Positions 20,856 to 32,694 of a stretch of DNA of 64,000 nt are shown piece by piece. Each line of letters begins with the position of its first letter. Positions within the stretch are counted from its first letter, which is position 1. The DNA is from Gnetum montanum (taxonomy: Eukaryota; Streptophyta; Gnetopsida; Gnetales; Gnetaceae), in assembly GCA_015680685.1 (NCBI GenBank), contig MNCI01005255.1, forward strand, positions 1,010,811-1,074,810, in the 5' to 3' direction. The notes beneath the pieces are model-generated. The model searched no databases, had not been told where the DNA came from, and saw only the letters and a list, made by a program, of their open reading frames with translations. A program made the position numbers and the translations under genes.

Positions 20856-22500
20856 TGTAACGATGGAAAATGTTGGTCGATGGAAATACCGAACGAAGAT
20901 CCATGTACACAGTCTTAACCACGGATCCGTGTGAGGGCTGTGCTGGAGAAAATGGATCTAAGGTGCCCTGAATGGTCTTATTCGATCAGACAGGGACTTA
21001 ATTAGTAAATTATCGAATATCGCAATAGTATATATTTTATATATATATTTCACGAAATGAATTAATTCGGTGAATCGTAGAAGGAGTAGAAAATAATGTA
21101 AAGAACTTGAAATACCGATAACGTCAACGCGACAAGGAAAATTAGATTTAGGAAAGATGTGTAATTCCAAGATCTATGATTTGACTCAAAAGTTGAATAT
21201 ATTTCATACAACGTTCCAATGGCAGACTTCACTTATCTTTGTGCGAAGCATACACGAAACAACAAGAAAACTGTTTAAAAGGGAGAACAGAATAAAGGTT
21301 GATCTACCTCGTAAGCCAAAAGTGAAATGCAAGGAAGGTCAAGCTTGGATGTCTATCGATCAACTGTTTCTGATCAATAAACCTTGCCAATCGTACAAAA
21401 TGATTTCTCGATCTCTACTGCTCCTTTTTCCCTCGGTAATCTTTTCTTAAAGCTGCTAATGATCGCCAATGAAGAGGATAATGTTTTCACCAAGAAGACT
21501 GATCGTTCCCATTGCCAATGCTCAAACAATGCCTTATGTCCTTCAAAAGAAGAAAATCCCCCCCTTTCCTAGTTTTTCTTTGTCAACTGGGGTATTTATA
21601 AGTTCAGCATCATATGGGAAGGCACAGTCTTGATGACACGTGTCTTGAACTTTCAAAACACCATTGACTTGACAATTTTTATGTTAAAGTTAGTGATGCC
21701 ACATTACGTCTTGGGGGAGAGGTGCACTGTAAATCACTCTTGCTGAAATCACCTCATGATTATGTTGCGATGCACTGATGAGCGTATTGCCACGCATGGA
21801 TAACAAGTGCGTGTCTAGTACTACCTTAGTTGACTTTATAATGCATTACGCTCTTTTACGCTGCGTAGCGTAGCAGAGCGTAATGTGATGAATTCCACAT
21901 GTGTTACACTTATTTATGCTACAAAGCATAATAGAGTGTAAAAGTGGTTAACTCAAGCCGTTATGCTTACTTACGCTGCATAGCGTAATAAAGCATAAAG
22001 CGATCAATCTTCCATGCTTCTTTTGACGTTGACTTTGATTTCTTCGAGGCTCATTATGCTGCTTTGCGTAATGGAGAGTGAATACAGTTCTGATCAAAAG
22101 ACTTGGTGGAATATGCTACAAGTCATAAAATGCTGCTTAGGTCTTAAACTTGTCATATTTGCAGAAGTTCCAAATTTTTGCTGACTTCATTGCTACAGTA
22201 AGCTACCTTCGTTACATCACGCAGAATTACGCTGAGCGACATGACGCTACATTGCGTAATGTAGCGTAAGGAGCAACAAAGTTAGAATTTTTTAAGAAAT
22301 TTGGAGACTTGATGTTGCACGCCCTTTTGTGTTGTTCTGCCTTCTGGATTTCTGCTACGAGATTTTTCCTGAATTGTGAATCTTCGCCTTAGGCCGATCC
22401 GCAATTTCCACAGTGTTTCACTCCTCCTCGACGATTGGTGATAATATCCCTTTTCTAACTTCAGAAGTCAACTTTAATAACATTCATAGGTTCAACATCA
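20856..22500 (-). repeat. 5' LTR of element C
   Basis: On the minus strand the LTR reads TGATGTTGAACC ... CATCGTTACA, followed by the PBS. The PBS end is firm. The outer end at 22500 is inferred from the TG start and from the return of antisense-gene intron sequence just to its right. The second LTR is outside the window, so the outer end cannot be confirmed. It shares no obvious stretch with the LTRs of A and B except the GCGTA words. Confidence 0.65.
21838..22270. repeat. Inverted GCGTA/TACGC words in the LTR of C
   Basis: Repeated short inverted repeats: TACGCTGCGTAGCGTA near 21857, TTACGCTGCATAGCGTAAT near 21973 and TTACGCTGAGCGACATGACGC near 22229. They recall the GCGTATACGC palindromes in the unrelated-looking LTR of A. 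Confidence 0.55.
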
Positions 22501-22581
22501 TTTTTATATAAACAACCGAAGAATAAAGTAAAAATTAGTAAAAATCAATAAAGCAAGGACAAATCAGTGAATCAAGCTTAC

Positions 22582-24856
22582 CTCGTACATGCATCTTAAA
22601 CCGTATACATTTCACCCTTGGTTCATCTGCAGTTAGAGTAACCTCTTTGGGACGTTCAAGCTTCTGAACTTTTGATTTGGCTTTCCCGATTGTTTCCTAG
22701 ATAACCTGATCGGCTCTCTTAGCAGTGTAGGACACATTATCTAGTTCCAACCCTACACTATCATGCGTGTGAATTGACTGACCAGATGACCCCTCCATCG
22801 TAACAAAAATCGACTCGTCGATCCCTTCAGGAGCATCTTGAGATTCGGCCACCTCCAATAAGTGGCGAATCCATGGGCAAGATATTTGGTGGCGATCCCT
22901 TAACACATACTTGTTAGTCACACGAACAACCAGAAACTCAGCCAGCTGATGCAAGTAATCGACAAAGAATGCCAAGGTGAAACGGGATTGCACCTCAATC
23001 TTTGACTGTAACCTCACTATCTCCCCATGGAAACCCGAAAGCAAAAACTGGGCCTAGTTATAACGTACCCCAGTCTCTAGGATAGTGCGCATGATATGCA
23101 CAGGTTCTACCCCAAGAGTTTTCACTTGAGATAGAGACTTGGGAAACACCCGTGCCCTGAACAAGGGATATAACTCATTAACTTCTGCCACTTTTGATTT
23201 CCCTTGCATAGGCAACCCCTTAGAGCCCTTAAGGACACCTAACCAATTCTCCAATTCACGAACCACATGGATTTCCCTCTACGCCCTATCCAAAATCACT
23301 TTAGTTCCAGCTGCTGGTACACCAAAGAAGTCCAAAAAGAACTCCTCTGATAGATGGAAAACCACTTTGACACCCTTGATACGAGTGCTATAGTAAGTGA
23401 CAGACTTGTCGAAAGAATCAACGATTCCAATCATCTCTGTCATAGAAACATCAGGGCTTAGAGCAGTGAAAAAATCCATGAGGCCTGCATCACTTAAACA
23501 ACTGATGATATGTGGCGGTGCCTTCATACGTAACCATCGTCGTGCATCACTGGCTTCCCCAAATTTCATCAACAAAGTGCTCTTAGTCCACCCCGTTGTG
23601 ATAGTGGCTCCACCAGACGGGACGTCCACTGTACGCACAAGATAACCCCAGGGAGTCAACATAACCAATGATGTGGCAAGACAAGCAAACAGGAATATCG
23701 AAAATACCATTACTTACCGTCAGTCGATGGATTCAGATCACTAGGAGCCAAATCGGCATCGCATGGAAAAACTGGCCCATTATGAGACCAATCCCCATGC
23801 AACCAGTCCCTAGCCTCACATTGTGCAAGTGCCCTCGAGTACTGTTTGTGAAAATGAACGATGTCACTCTTAGTCTGGGCCAACATGGCACCACGAAGAG
23901 TGGGGTCCATCACGAAAGCCTCTAGGGCAGTACGAGCCAAGGCGAGCCCATCATCACCCACACACACTCCTTCTTTGTTGAATTGAGGCCTGCAAAGAGA
24001 CGGTGATCAAAATATAAACCACTACTAAGCACCAAGGCAAAAAAATGGTAAATTGAACAACCTTACCTTCCTACTCGGTACACCGTTCCAGGAGGGTTCT
24101 GGAACAAAGTATGCATGTGAGCAGCTAGGAATAGGGTGTTATTGATGTGGTAAGATCCATGGGACAATAAGTCCCACACACGCGATAAGGGACAGCTAGA
24201 TCTGGGTCCTCCAGAGGGATTGTCCTCAATCGTAAGTGGTCCCTCGTCAATGTCCACCATGAAGGCCACAATGCCATTTGAAGACCCTGGTAACATGGTC
24301 TCGAGCATGCCCAATGCTAATTGTTCACTTGAATTTGTCTAAGATGAAGGCAAGGAATTCACAGGCCCCTTCTTTGAACCATATCCCATTGCAATCAATT
24401 ATCATATCAGGAGCTGGCTCGTCAAAATCAATCGGACCAAACCACGTAAAAACTCCAACAAGCTCAAACACCAAGAGGAAAGGTTTGGGATCCCTACATA
24501 TATTCAAGAAATAGAGTACAGAAGCCATGTAAAAATAAATTTCCACACTAGGGGGCCAACACTTAGAAAAAATTCTCGCATAAAACTCAGCGTACACGCT
24601 AGAGCATGACCGCACTAACCATACACGATGAGTACAGACGCTATGTAAACATCTACGCTACGCAATGGAAAATCGACAAGAATAGTCAGCAAAAACACAA
24701 ATTTCAGCGAAGGGTTAGAGCCTACCTGCCTGTTGACCCTACCCATGAAGGAATCTTGGGTCTAGGCAGACACTGAAGCATCGCTTCACTCTCTTTGGCG
24801 AAGGTCAAGCTAGGATCCTTCCTCCCTTGGCCTTCTACTTGCTTGCCCTTACTCAT
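22582..24856 (-). pseudogene. Spliced antisense gene in the PR-RT spacer (element B)
   Basis: Predicted exons on the minus strand: 24856-24726 (MSKGKQVEGQGRKD), 24493-24067, 23990-23718, 23628-22582; the next intron is cut by element C. Donors are GTAGGC, GTAAGG, GTAAGT and GTAAGC; acceptors include TTTGCAG and GTACAG. Exon 1 joins exon 2 in frame (STGR-DPKPFLLVFELVGV). Exon 2 ends GSYHINNTLFLAAHMHTLF and NPPGTVYR. Exon 4 is one frame of 349 codons with three stops and holds WLRMKAPPHIISCL, LMDFFTALSPDVSMTEM, FFLDFFGVPAAG and LAEFLVV. The match to the gene in C (12606-16595) covers order, exon ends and motifs. Exon 2 has a frameshift near 24330. No known family recognised; extra genes upstream of gag or antisense are known from plant gypsy elements. 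Confidence 0.78.
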
Positions 24857-25250
24857 TGTGGCATTTACGTAAACCCTTCACGCTAGGGTTTCGTCCCTAC
24901 ATGCCACAAACCCTGTACATTAGGCTTTTTTCCCTGCACACCGTGAACCCTGTACGCTGAGGTTTCATCCCTACATGCTGCGTTTACGTTGAATCTTGCA
25001 TGTTGGGGTTTGAAACTGCACGCTGGATGCTCTTTGTCAACTTGCTGCACCCCAATCTATGTCACCCTAGTTGCCTCAATATACGCTGCCCTCTATATAT
25101 GCTGCGCTCGATACACATTATCGCTGGTTTATGCTTGAGCTTCGGAGGGTTCATGCTGGGACATTTATGCTCAAAATTGGCTCAGAAGTACGCTATCGCT
25201 GGTTCATGCTAACCCCTATTTATATAATCTGTGTTAAACACGCTGACAAC
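24857..25250 (-). promoter_or_regulatory. Upstream region of the antisense gene in B, with repeats
   Basis: Four units of about 38 bases, each near AACCCTGTACGCTGAGGTTT followed by CCCTACATGC (24872-25030), then more TACGCTG and TATGCTG words to 25210. The AAACCCT and TACGCT words resemble telo-box-like and LTR words. Position directly before the ATG suggests a promoter; that is inference. Confidence 0.4.
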
Positions 25251-25496
25251 ACCTTAAATAATTTATCCAAAATTAATCAACCAAAATACAAAGTACGAGT
25301 AAACAAATATGAACACAATAAAAGCAAAGACAATGGTACACCGGGACAAACACTACCTGCATGCAATATTCTCCTACAAAGAAACTCCTATTGCCCACAC
25401 TAAACATTTTGGCACAAACTTCATAACTGGCAGTCTCACACTCGATAACAATTACAAATCGTACAATCAACCTAACATCATGAACGAACAATCAAC
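25251..25496. other. Spacer in element B, nothing recognised
   Basis: AT-rich sequence between the antisense gene's upstream region and the hairpin array. Short frames on both strands lack any recognisable motif. Confidence 0.3.
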
Positions 25497-25715
25497 TAGC
25501 CCAGTAAGGCCTTAAACTACTTCAGCTGGTCTGGTAAGGCCTTAAACCACCGCAGCCAGCCCAGTAAGGCCTTAAACTACTGTAGCTAGCCCGATAAGGC
25601 CTTAAATTGCCGCAGCCAGCCTGGTAAGGCCTTAAATTGCTGCAGCCAGCCCGGTAAGGCCTTAAACTACCGTAGTCGACTTGGTAAGGCCTTAAACTGC
25701 CATGCGCCTGGATAC
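25497..25715 (+). repeat. GGCC hairpin-tag array, RT side (element B)
   Basis: Seven units of about 30 bases: GCC, six bases, GGC, CTTAAACT, tag. In several units loop and tag are complementary and change together: CAGTA with TACTG near 25560, CGGTA with TACCG near 25652, AGTA with TACT near 25502. It is the cleanest array in the window. Confidence 0.85.
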
Positions 25716-25809
25716 AACAATAAATTACCATTGCATGCCTTGGTCCAGTTTAGATGCATAAACGCATAAATTACATACATTCGAAAATAACCAGCCACCT
25801 AATTAATGC

Positions 25810-25840
25810 TGCTTGCTGTTTGTTGGCAGGAGCAGATATC
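25810..25840 (+). other. Predicted 3' splice site before RT (element B)
   Basis: GCTTGCTGTTTGTTGGCAG ends at 25829, with the RT ATG 11 bases later at 25841. It matches the arrangement in C and D and suggests a sense intron across the spacer. Confidence 0.5.
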
Positions 25841-28800
25841 ATGGATGACAAGCAATTATTCTTACCTCTATCTATCAATGGACCGCATGGAACGATCACC
25901 CGAGAAATCAACATGGAGTCTATTGATTTAGGTTCAACAACAAACGACACCTTTGTGGCATCAACTCAACAAACATTAGATTGTTTCAAAACGATGACCA
26001 AGACTCTAGACCTAGAAGTTGATAACATCACTGAAGACCCCTTGGTTGAAGTCCCCATTACCGTGCCAGATGGCGAAGTTATTATCCTGAAACTAAGTAC
26101 ATTGTTAAGCCTGCAACTGGCCAATGACATAGCACAAATGCTTAAAGACAACATAAAAGCATTCGCTTGGTCCTACACTAACATGCCCAGGTTAGACCCT
26201 CGAATAGTCCAACAAAACATTATACTTGACCCAAAATTAAGACCAATGAAATAGAAAGCACGTAAGGTTAAACCCGAGGTAGCATTGGCAGTCTGTAACA
26301 AAATCACCAAACTTTATCAGGCTGGTTTCATTCGGGCTGTTGATTATGCTGACTGGGTATCCAACATGGTCATTGTCCCAAAGAAGAATGGAAGCATTCG
26401 CCTATGCATTGACTTTAGGGACCTCAACATTGCAATAATAAAAGATGATTTCCCCCTACCTAGCATTGATCAACTAGTTGATTCGACCGTTGGGCATGCA
26501 TTTTTATCTTTTATGGATGGCTTTTCAGGATATAACCAAATTCGAATTAACCCTGAGCATCAACTTAGGACAACCTTTATGACACCATGAGGTACTTTTT
26601 GCTACACGATAATGCCATTCGGTCTCAAGAATGCCTGCGCTACATACCAAAGAGCGATGACATTTATCTTTAGCGATTATATCTTCAACTCGCTCAACGA
26701 TTATGTAGATGATATCATGGTTAAATCAAAGACACCAGAACAACATGTACAAGACTTGGTACTAAAATGTTGTTTAAAATACGAACTAAGACTTAACCCA
26801 AAGAAATGTGTCTTTGGAGTCAAAATAGGAAAAATGCTTGGATTCATAGCCTCGGAAGCAGGGATATGAGTAGACCCTGATAAGGTTAAGTCTATAACAA
26901 ACTTAAAACCACCCAACAACCTTACCGAACTTCGTGGTCTACAAGGTAGATTATAGTTCATTAGACGTTTCATAGAAAAATTGACAGACAAGTTGAAACC
27001 TATGAACCACTTGCTATGCAAGAACGTCCATTTTGAATGCACCTCGTAGTGCCAGGAAGCATTTGATAACATTAAAACAACACTTGTTCTATTACCCATA
27101 GCTTATCCACCTCGAAAAGATAAACCGTTCTACATCTACCTAGCCACTTCGGACTCATCAGTCGCATCCATGCTTTGTCAGAAACGAGATGACGAGACTA
27201 AAGTCCCTATTTATTACTTAAGCCATGCATTAGTAGCCCATGAGAGGAAGTACAACGAGCTAGAGAGGTCATGCTTAGCCCTTGTCTTTTCCTTAAAGAA
27301 ATGGCGACATTATCTCTTCCATAACCAGTCAATATAATCTACAAAGATAATGTACTTAGAGCTATCACAGGAAAAATTTATGAGTTGAGTAGAATAGCTT
27401 GTTGAAAAGCCATGATAGCTCAGTTTCACCTACACTACATAGCACAATCATCAGTTAAGGGTCAAGCCATAGCAACCCAAATGACTACATCACCAATGCA
27501 TGATCGAGCAGCAATAGAGCCAGAGTTCTCGGATGAAAATGTGAGCACAATAGACACAGTACCTGATGACTATTATGCCATCTTGAACTTTGATGAAGCA
27601 TCCACCTCTCGAGGGGGAAGTGCTCCCGCAGTCATCACCTATCCCTCCGAGGAGATTCGACCCTTTGCTTACCATTTCGACTTCAATTGTACCAACAACG
27701 TAGCAGAGTACGAAGGTCTTCTTAGAGGTCTCATGGCAGCACTAGCTTCAGACACCACACGACTGGTAGTCAGAGGTGATTCACAATTAGTTCTAAATCA
27801 AGTCACATATGTTTATGCGTGCAAAACGCAACACTTACAACCATACTGTGACTTGACCAAACACTTGCTGAAGTGATTCGAAAATGTAGATATGCAACAT
27901 GTTTCCAGAAATGATAACACCATTGCAGATGCACTAGCTACATTACCCCTAAACTTAGCACTAAACATGTTCCACACATTGCCTAGTTCTATAATCAGTT
28001 GTACTAAACCCATAACCGATACTCCCGACGAATTACCGATTACATTTGTTAGCACAATGTAGGCCGTAGAATGGTACGACGACATAAAGGAGTACCTTTC
28101 ACATGGTGAACTGCCTCAACATCTGAAAAATGCACAAAAGAATGTAGTACGAAAACTTTCCCGACAATATGCATTAATAGGTGACATGTTGTGTCGTCAG
28201 TCCTACGAAGGCATCCTGTTAAGATGCGTTAGTAGCATGGAGGGCCAAACCATTGTGGAGCAAGTACATGAAGGACTCTGCGGAGGGCACATAGTGCCCA
28301 AAGCAATGGCAACCAAAATAAGGTGTCTAGGATATTATTGGCCACACATGGAATACAACTGTGTCTCCAAGGTCAAAATGTTTGATATGTGCCAAAAACA
28401 TGGTAATCTCATACATGTCCCACCCAATGAATTACATACAGCTCAAATCACATGGCCTTTCCAGAAATGGGGGTTAGACATCATTGGACCAATAACTCCC
28501 CCATCTTCTATGGGACATAGCTTCATCATAACCGCAACTGAATATTTCACAAAATGGGTAGAAGCTATTCCCCTTAGAAAGACCACATCCAAACATATAT
28601 GTAGCTTCATTCTAGAAAACATCGTGATCCATTTTGGCATCCCAATGACCATCTTCACTGATAATGGGCCACAGTTCAACAGTGCCAAAACTAGAACTTT
28701 CTGTGAAAGTCTAGGGATAAAACATTCATTTTCGTCCTCATAATATCCTCAGAGCAATGGACAAGCCAAAGCTATAAATAAGATCATCATCTCAGTACTA

Positions 28801-29308
28801 AATAAGATGCTTACACAGAGTAAGAGAAAATGGCATGAACAGTTAGTATACGCACTATGGGCTTATCACACTATGCATCAAACTTCCATAGGTAAGATAC
28901 CATATAGTCTGGTTTATGGTTCAGAAGCCGTTTTACCTTTAGAGTTGCAGGTACCATCCTTAAGGATCACACTCTCTAGACTCCTCAACAAAGATCAAAA
29001 CAATGATTTACGCATTGTTAACTTGGATTCGGCGGAGGAGGAACGCACGTGTGCACTCGATCAGATTGAATGGTACCAAAGGCAACAACGACGGTGCCAT
29101 TGACATGATATCCATAAATGCCCAATCAAGGAAAGCGACCTTGTACTCAAACCCATTCGGGAAATACCGAAAAAATTCTCAGCCAATTGGGAAGGACCCT
29201 ACTTCGTCACCAAAGCATTTGACAATGGAGCATTTAAATTAGCCGATATGAACGGTAATGAACTTGCACATCTGACGAACCAATTGTACTTGAAACCATT
29301 CTACGGTT
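25841..29308 (+). pseudogene. pol: RT, two RNases H and integrase (element B)
   Basis: RT has DFRDLN, FMDGFSGYNQIRINPEHQL, MPFGLKNACATYQRAM and an intact NDYVDDIMVKSK. The gypsy RNase H (27120-27410) is broken by frameshifts. The second RNase H runs 27412-27876 with FDEASTSRGGS, NNVAEYEGLLRG and VRGDSQLV. Integrase from 28060 has the HH pair in VHEGLCGGH, a CxxC reduced to FDMC, WGLDIIGPI, FTDNGPQFNSAKT and NGQAKAINK, where the expected catalytic glutamate is lysine. The end is ADMNGNELAHLTNQLYLK. Stops include TGA for tryptophan in MTPWGTF (26588) and others near 26253, 26867, 26955, 27046, 27874 and 28741. Confidence 0.88.
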
Positions 29309-29324
29309 GAACATGAACTCAAGT

Positions 29325-29690
29325 ATGTGCTCGTCCTGGAATCATGATGGTAAACTGATACCATAGCTCGTCCTGGAATCATGACGGTAAACTGATACTA
29401 CAGCTTGTCCTGACGTTATGACAATAAACTAGCACCATAGTTCGTCCGCAATGACAACAAACTAGCATCCATATGGTATGACTTTAAACTGCCATCGTTT
29501 TGTTCACCAAAGTCCGCTAAGACTATAAACTGGTTTACCTCTTCACAGTCCACCAAGACTATAAACTAGAAGTGTATCATCCTCTACGACGATAAACTGG
29601 CACCGTCCAACAGGTTATGACGTAAAACTAACCCACGATAGTCTGCTATGACTATAAATTGGCAGCTTCATCTCCAGTCTCCTGATCGGT
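29325..29690 (+). repeat. Tail hairpin-tag repeats (element B)
   Basis: About ten units directly after the integrase stop. Examples: GTC CGCAAT GAC before ACAAACTAGCA near 29450; ATGGTA with TGCCAT near 29480; TGCTAT with TTGGCA near 29643. The loop CGCAAT also occurs in a GGCC-stem unit of C. Confidence 0.75.
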
Positions 29691-30715
29691 AGCTGCATTC
29701 AGATTTCATCAGTGCTGCTACCGTACTCATCACTAGTTGATCTTAACAACATTGTTGCCATCCACACTCAGTGCCTGAAATCTCATTTGGTACCTTTGTT
29801 TCATAAGTTGTTGTTCAAGTCTAATCGTACTCATTCACTCGGGGTTTTCTTGTCTTCTTGGAGTTGTGTTTGCAGGATGACACTCAGAGGTGTTTGTACA
29901 AGAATGTCCTTTGTCACAGAGGCAAGGTATCACATTATGCCTAACGCACGTAACTAGGTTAATCAATCCATTCACTAGTACATTTTCCATTACCCTTCCT
30001 TTTTATTCCTCCACATACTCTATTCAGTCATACCCCAGACACACCCAGTGCATTCCAAAACATGGAGCACACCGTGGCACACTGCAACACCTTTAAGCAA
30101 TTGCAACACACAACATGCAACACATGACACAGAACTTGAGTAATGAGTACAAGATCAAAACAAAGCTCTTTCAAAAAAAATACCCTTTGCACTTCCCATA
30201 TAAGCCCTAGAAGGGAAGGCAATTATCTTGGAAGCAAGTACTCAAGTCTCAAACACTCAAGTAACATATCATTACGTGGCTCTGGCTCTCCGCCAATAGG
30301 TGTACTTTAATATCAAACAGAGGTCCTGTTCCTCCAAAGAACATAACACATCATCATCGTGGCTTTGGTTATGCCAAAAAGTCCTCTTAAACAAGAGTTT
30401 TGTTCCACCAAAAGATGTACACCTCATGTCTTGGTCCCGAGTCTGCTAGACAATGGCTATTGACAAGGATCAACACGACTCGATACATACCAGAGCATCC
30501 TCTTCCCTGTGCATAATTCCTAGATCAGTTCCCAATCTCCAAAATTTTCATCCCCCTATCCAGCTATAAATTTCATTTCCTTAATCCCATGTACTACTAA
30601 ACACAGCGCAATGACATCTGGCCAATTGTCAAAGGACAATGTTTCTACCAAGTCGTTTGTGGTGTTTTGTACTTCTTTGTCGATGCTTCTCAGGTTGATT
30701 CCTCCAAGCGTCAAT
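29691..30715 (+). other. 3' untranslated region of element B
   Basis: It matches A 7373-8418, including the block TTGTGTTTGCAGGATGACAC at about 29864-29883. No protein-coding content is recognised. Confidence 0.5.
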
Positions 30716-30726
30716 AAAGAGGGGCC
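30716..30726 (+). promoter_or_regulatory. Polypurine tract of element B
   Basis: AAAGAGGGGCC, identical to that of A, directly before the 3' LTR. Confidence 0.8.
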
Positions 30727-30728
30727 AA

Positions 30729-32126
30729 TAAAACACCACAAAATTTTGAGCTTAGAACTTCTCCAACAAGAATCAAGCTAGTCATGATGCTCCCCAGCAT
30801 GACTGAAGCTTGAAGACCTCGCAAATAGCTTCAAACGGAGTCGAATTAAGCAAGAAATGGTTTCCCAGGACCCACACAAGACTACGGCAACATCCTGAAT
30901 CAAACCTACCATTCTTAGCTCAAAATACTTGGTTTTACTGAGTATGCAGCATGCACGCCCAGTGTGTGACTCCAAAGATTACATGAAACAGGCACTCCAG
31001 GGTAAGGTTTTCACAAGGCATCGGCTCTCAGAGATAGGGCAATGGTTAGGGGTCATCATGGGCTCAAGAAAATTGGGTTTTGACCTTGAAATCATGCACT
31101 TTGGGGGTCATATGCCAAACATGTACATCTTGTACACCCAATGTATATACCCAGCATGTACGCTCAGCATGTGTACGCCTAGCGTGCACCATCCAGCGTG
31201 CAGCACAACGTACATTAGTGGAAGACAACAGCAGAACCATGTCAGATCAAGTCGAAGAATATCAACAGCATTCTCGTGACATCCGAGCCCAAATCTGAGG
31301 GGCGAACTGGATACTTCCTGTTGTAACAGTAGTTTCTAAAAATAAATTCCTCTGTTTTAGTCAAGTCTGTACGTTGAGTTCACACGCCAACGTGTACATG
31401 CTAGCGTGCAGCAACACATGCTGGCATACAGCACGCTGCCCACTTGTACAATTTAATTCGGTTGCACTCAATCGATACTCCACATGTCATCCAATCTGCA
31501 ATTCCAACATCCCAGAGCCAATCACCCCATCTCAAATCCGAGTTTAGTGCCCAAACTTGTACAAAACCCCGATTTTTGACTAGATCAAGGTTCGAAAATT
31601 AGAGAATATTTTGGCAAGAATCGGGGCAATCAACACTGAGAACATTCGCGACACCCACCCTGTACGCTGGACTTGGACCCTAAATGCTGAGCATACAGCC
31701 TCTACATTGTGCCTGCAGTCTGAACTAGCACACTGTCGTACCCTAGCATCCACCAGCGCTCTTTGTCTGCCTTGTGTCAGATTCACAACTACGTCTAGAC
31801 TGGTGCATTGTAATTTTTATTATGCAATAATATTGCTGCATTTTCTGCTGAGATTTGTTATAGTTTTTGTTCATATTGCTTTATCTCTCATTTGCATTCT
31901 TGTACGCCGATTTACATTTTTTTTACACCGTTTACGTGTAACCCGGCATATCGCACGTTGGCATATGTTCGGGGAAATCCTTGTCTGATTCACGTGCGGA
32001 CCACCTAAGGTACTCTACCTTCGTCAGTTCCAGCTTGCCCCCAAGCGAAGGTAGGGTCTTCTGTGTCTGTCTATAAATCTCTCAGCGTATACCTCATTCC
32101 AGCCACTGACAATTTCAGACAGTACA
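30729..32126 (+). repeat. 3' LTR of element B
   Basis: It aligns with the LTR of A from its first bases (TAAAACACC, where A has TGAAACACC) to its end (CAGTACA). Length 1398 bp is close to the 1407 bp of the A 5' LTR. The palindrome array is reduced to words such as ATGTACGCTCAGCATG (31155-31200). The terminal hairpin is kept at 32018-32056. The TATA-like box has decayed. Confidence 0.85.
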
Positions 32127-32569
32127 CTCACAATGTTGTTAGATTCCAGGAACTCACGCTAAGAGGAATGAGGCCTTCTACTCTAAAAAAATCCTTTTTC
32201 TATCTCTCCTAGTGTTCTCAATTTAATTTAATTTATTTCCTATTACTTTATTTCCTCTTTTCTTATTCTAATTTTACTCTATTTTGTTTACATGTCATTG
32301 TTTATGACATCTTTACCTTGTGCTTGCCCAATTTTCCTTACTATTCTAGCCTCTAGAGATGAAGCCCAAAAACAAAATTCTTATGAAAAAAAAGTGCAAC
32401 AAATATATATATATAAACATTTGGAAATACGTAATGATACAAGTAAAATTCTTCAAACTTTAAAATCTCCACGATCTTATTATTCATTCAAAAAATTTAA
32501 AATTTTAAAATTTAAAAGTCAATTTTTTTAAAAATGGTGCATATACTTAGTTCAAATGATAAATCAACA
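32127..32569 (+). other. AT-rich spacer of element D
   Basis: Mostly A and T from 32200, including a poly-AT stretch at 32401-32420 and AAATTTAAAATTTTAAAATTT near 32497. No gene is seen. It differs sharply in composition from the spacer of B. Confidence 0.4.
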
Positions 32570-32600
32570 TGTGGCCCAGTATGGCCTTAAACTACCATGA
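32570..32600 (+). repeat. Single GGCC hairpin-tag unit (element D)
   Basis: GGCC, CAGTAT, GGCC, TTAAACTACCA. One copy only, at the place where B has seven. Confidence 0.75.
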
Positions 32601-32694
32601 CTATCGCCGCGTCTTCTAATTTTTTTAGTACATAGTTTGATTACCCTATGTTCATTTACACTTTGTAATTCTCCTATCAAAAGGGTGTCTCTTA

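Larger units (their letters stand above)
1..22500 (-). mobile_element. Element C: Tat-type Ty3/gypsy retrotransposon, 3' end beyond the window
   Basis: Read on the minus strand the order is 5' LTR (22500-20856), primer-binding site, gag, protease, spacer with a plus-strand gene, RT, RNase H, a second RNase H, integrase and a 3' repeat tail. That order, and the extra RNase H between the first RNase H and integrase, are known for the plant Tat lineage of Ty3/gypsy. The 3' LTR lies left of position 1. Element A interrupts integrase at 1655-9416. RT to the second RNase H stays in one frame with only three internal stops, so C is among the better preserved copies. It appears to have inserted into an intron of the antisense gene of element B. 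Confidence 0.85.
22501..32126 (+). mobile_element. Element B: Tat-type retrotransposon, 5' half outside the window
   Basis: Visible parts are the antisense spacer gene (22582-24856), a hairpin array, RT to integrase (25841-29308), the tail array, polypurine tract and 3' LTR. Its 5' LTR, gag and PR should lie left of element C, outside the window, if C inserted into B. LTR and tail match element A, so A and B belong to one subfamily. Confidence 0.75.

Noticed and set aside
25522-25731. Minus-strand frame with repeated SLRPYQAGCGN
   Set aside because: Reading of the GGCC hairpin array in the wrong strand.
31580-31988. Frames on both strands inside the 3' LTR of B
   Set aside because: LTR sequence; no counterpart open in the LTR of A.
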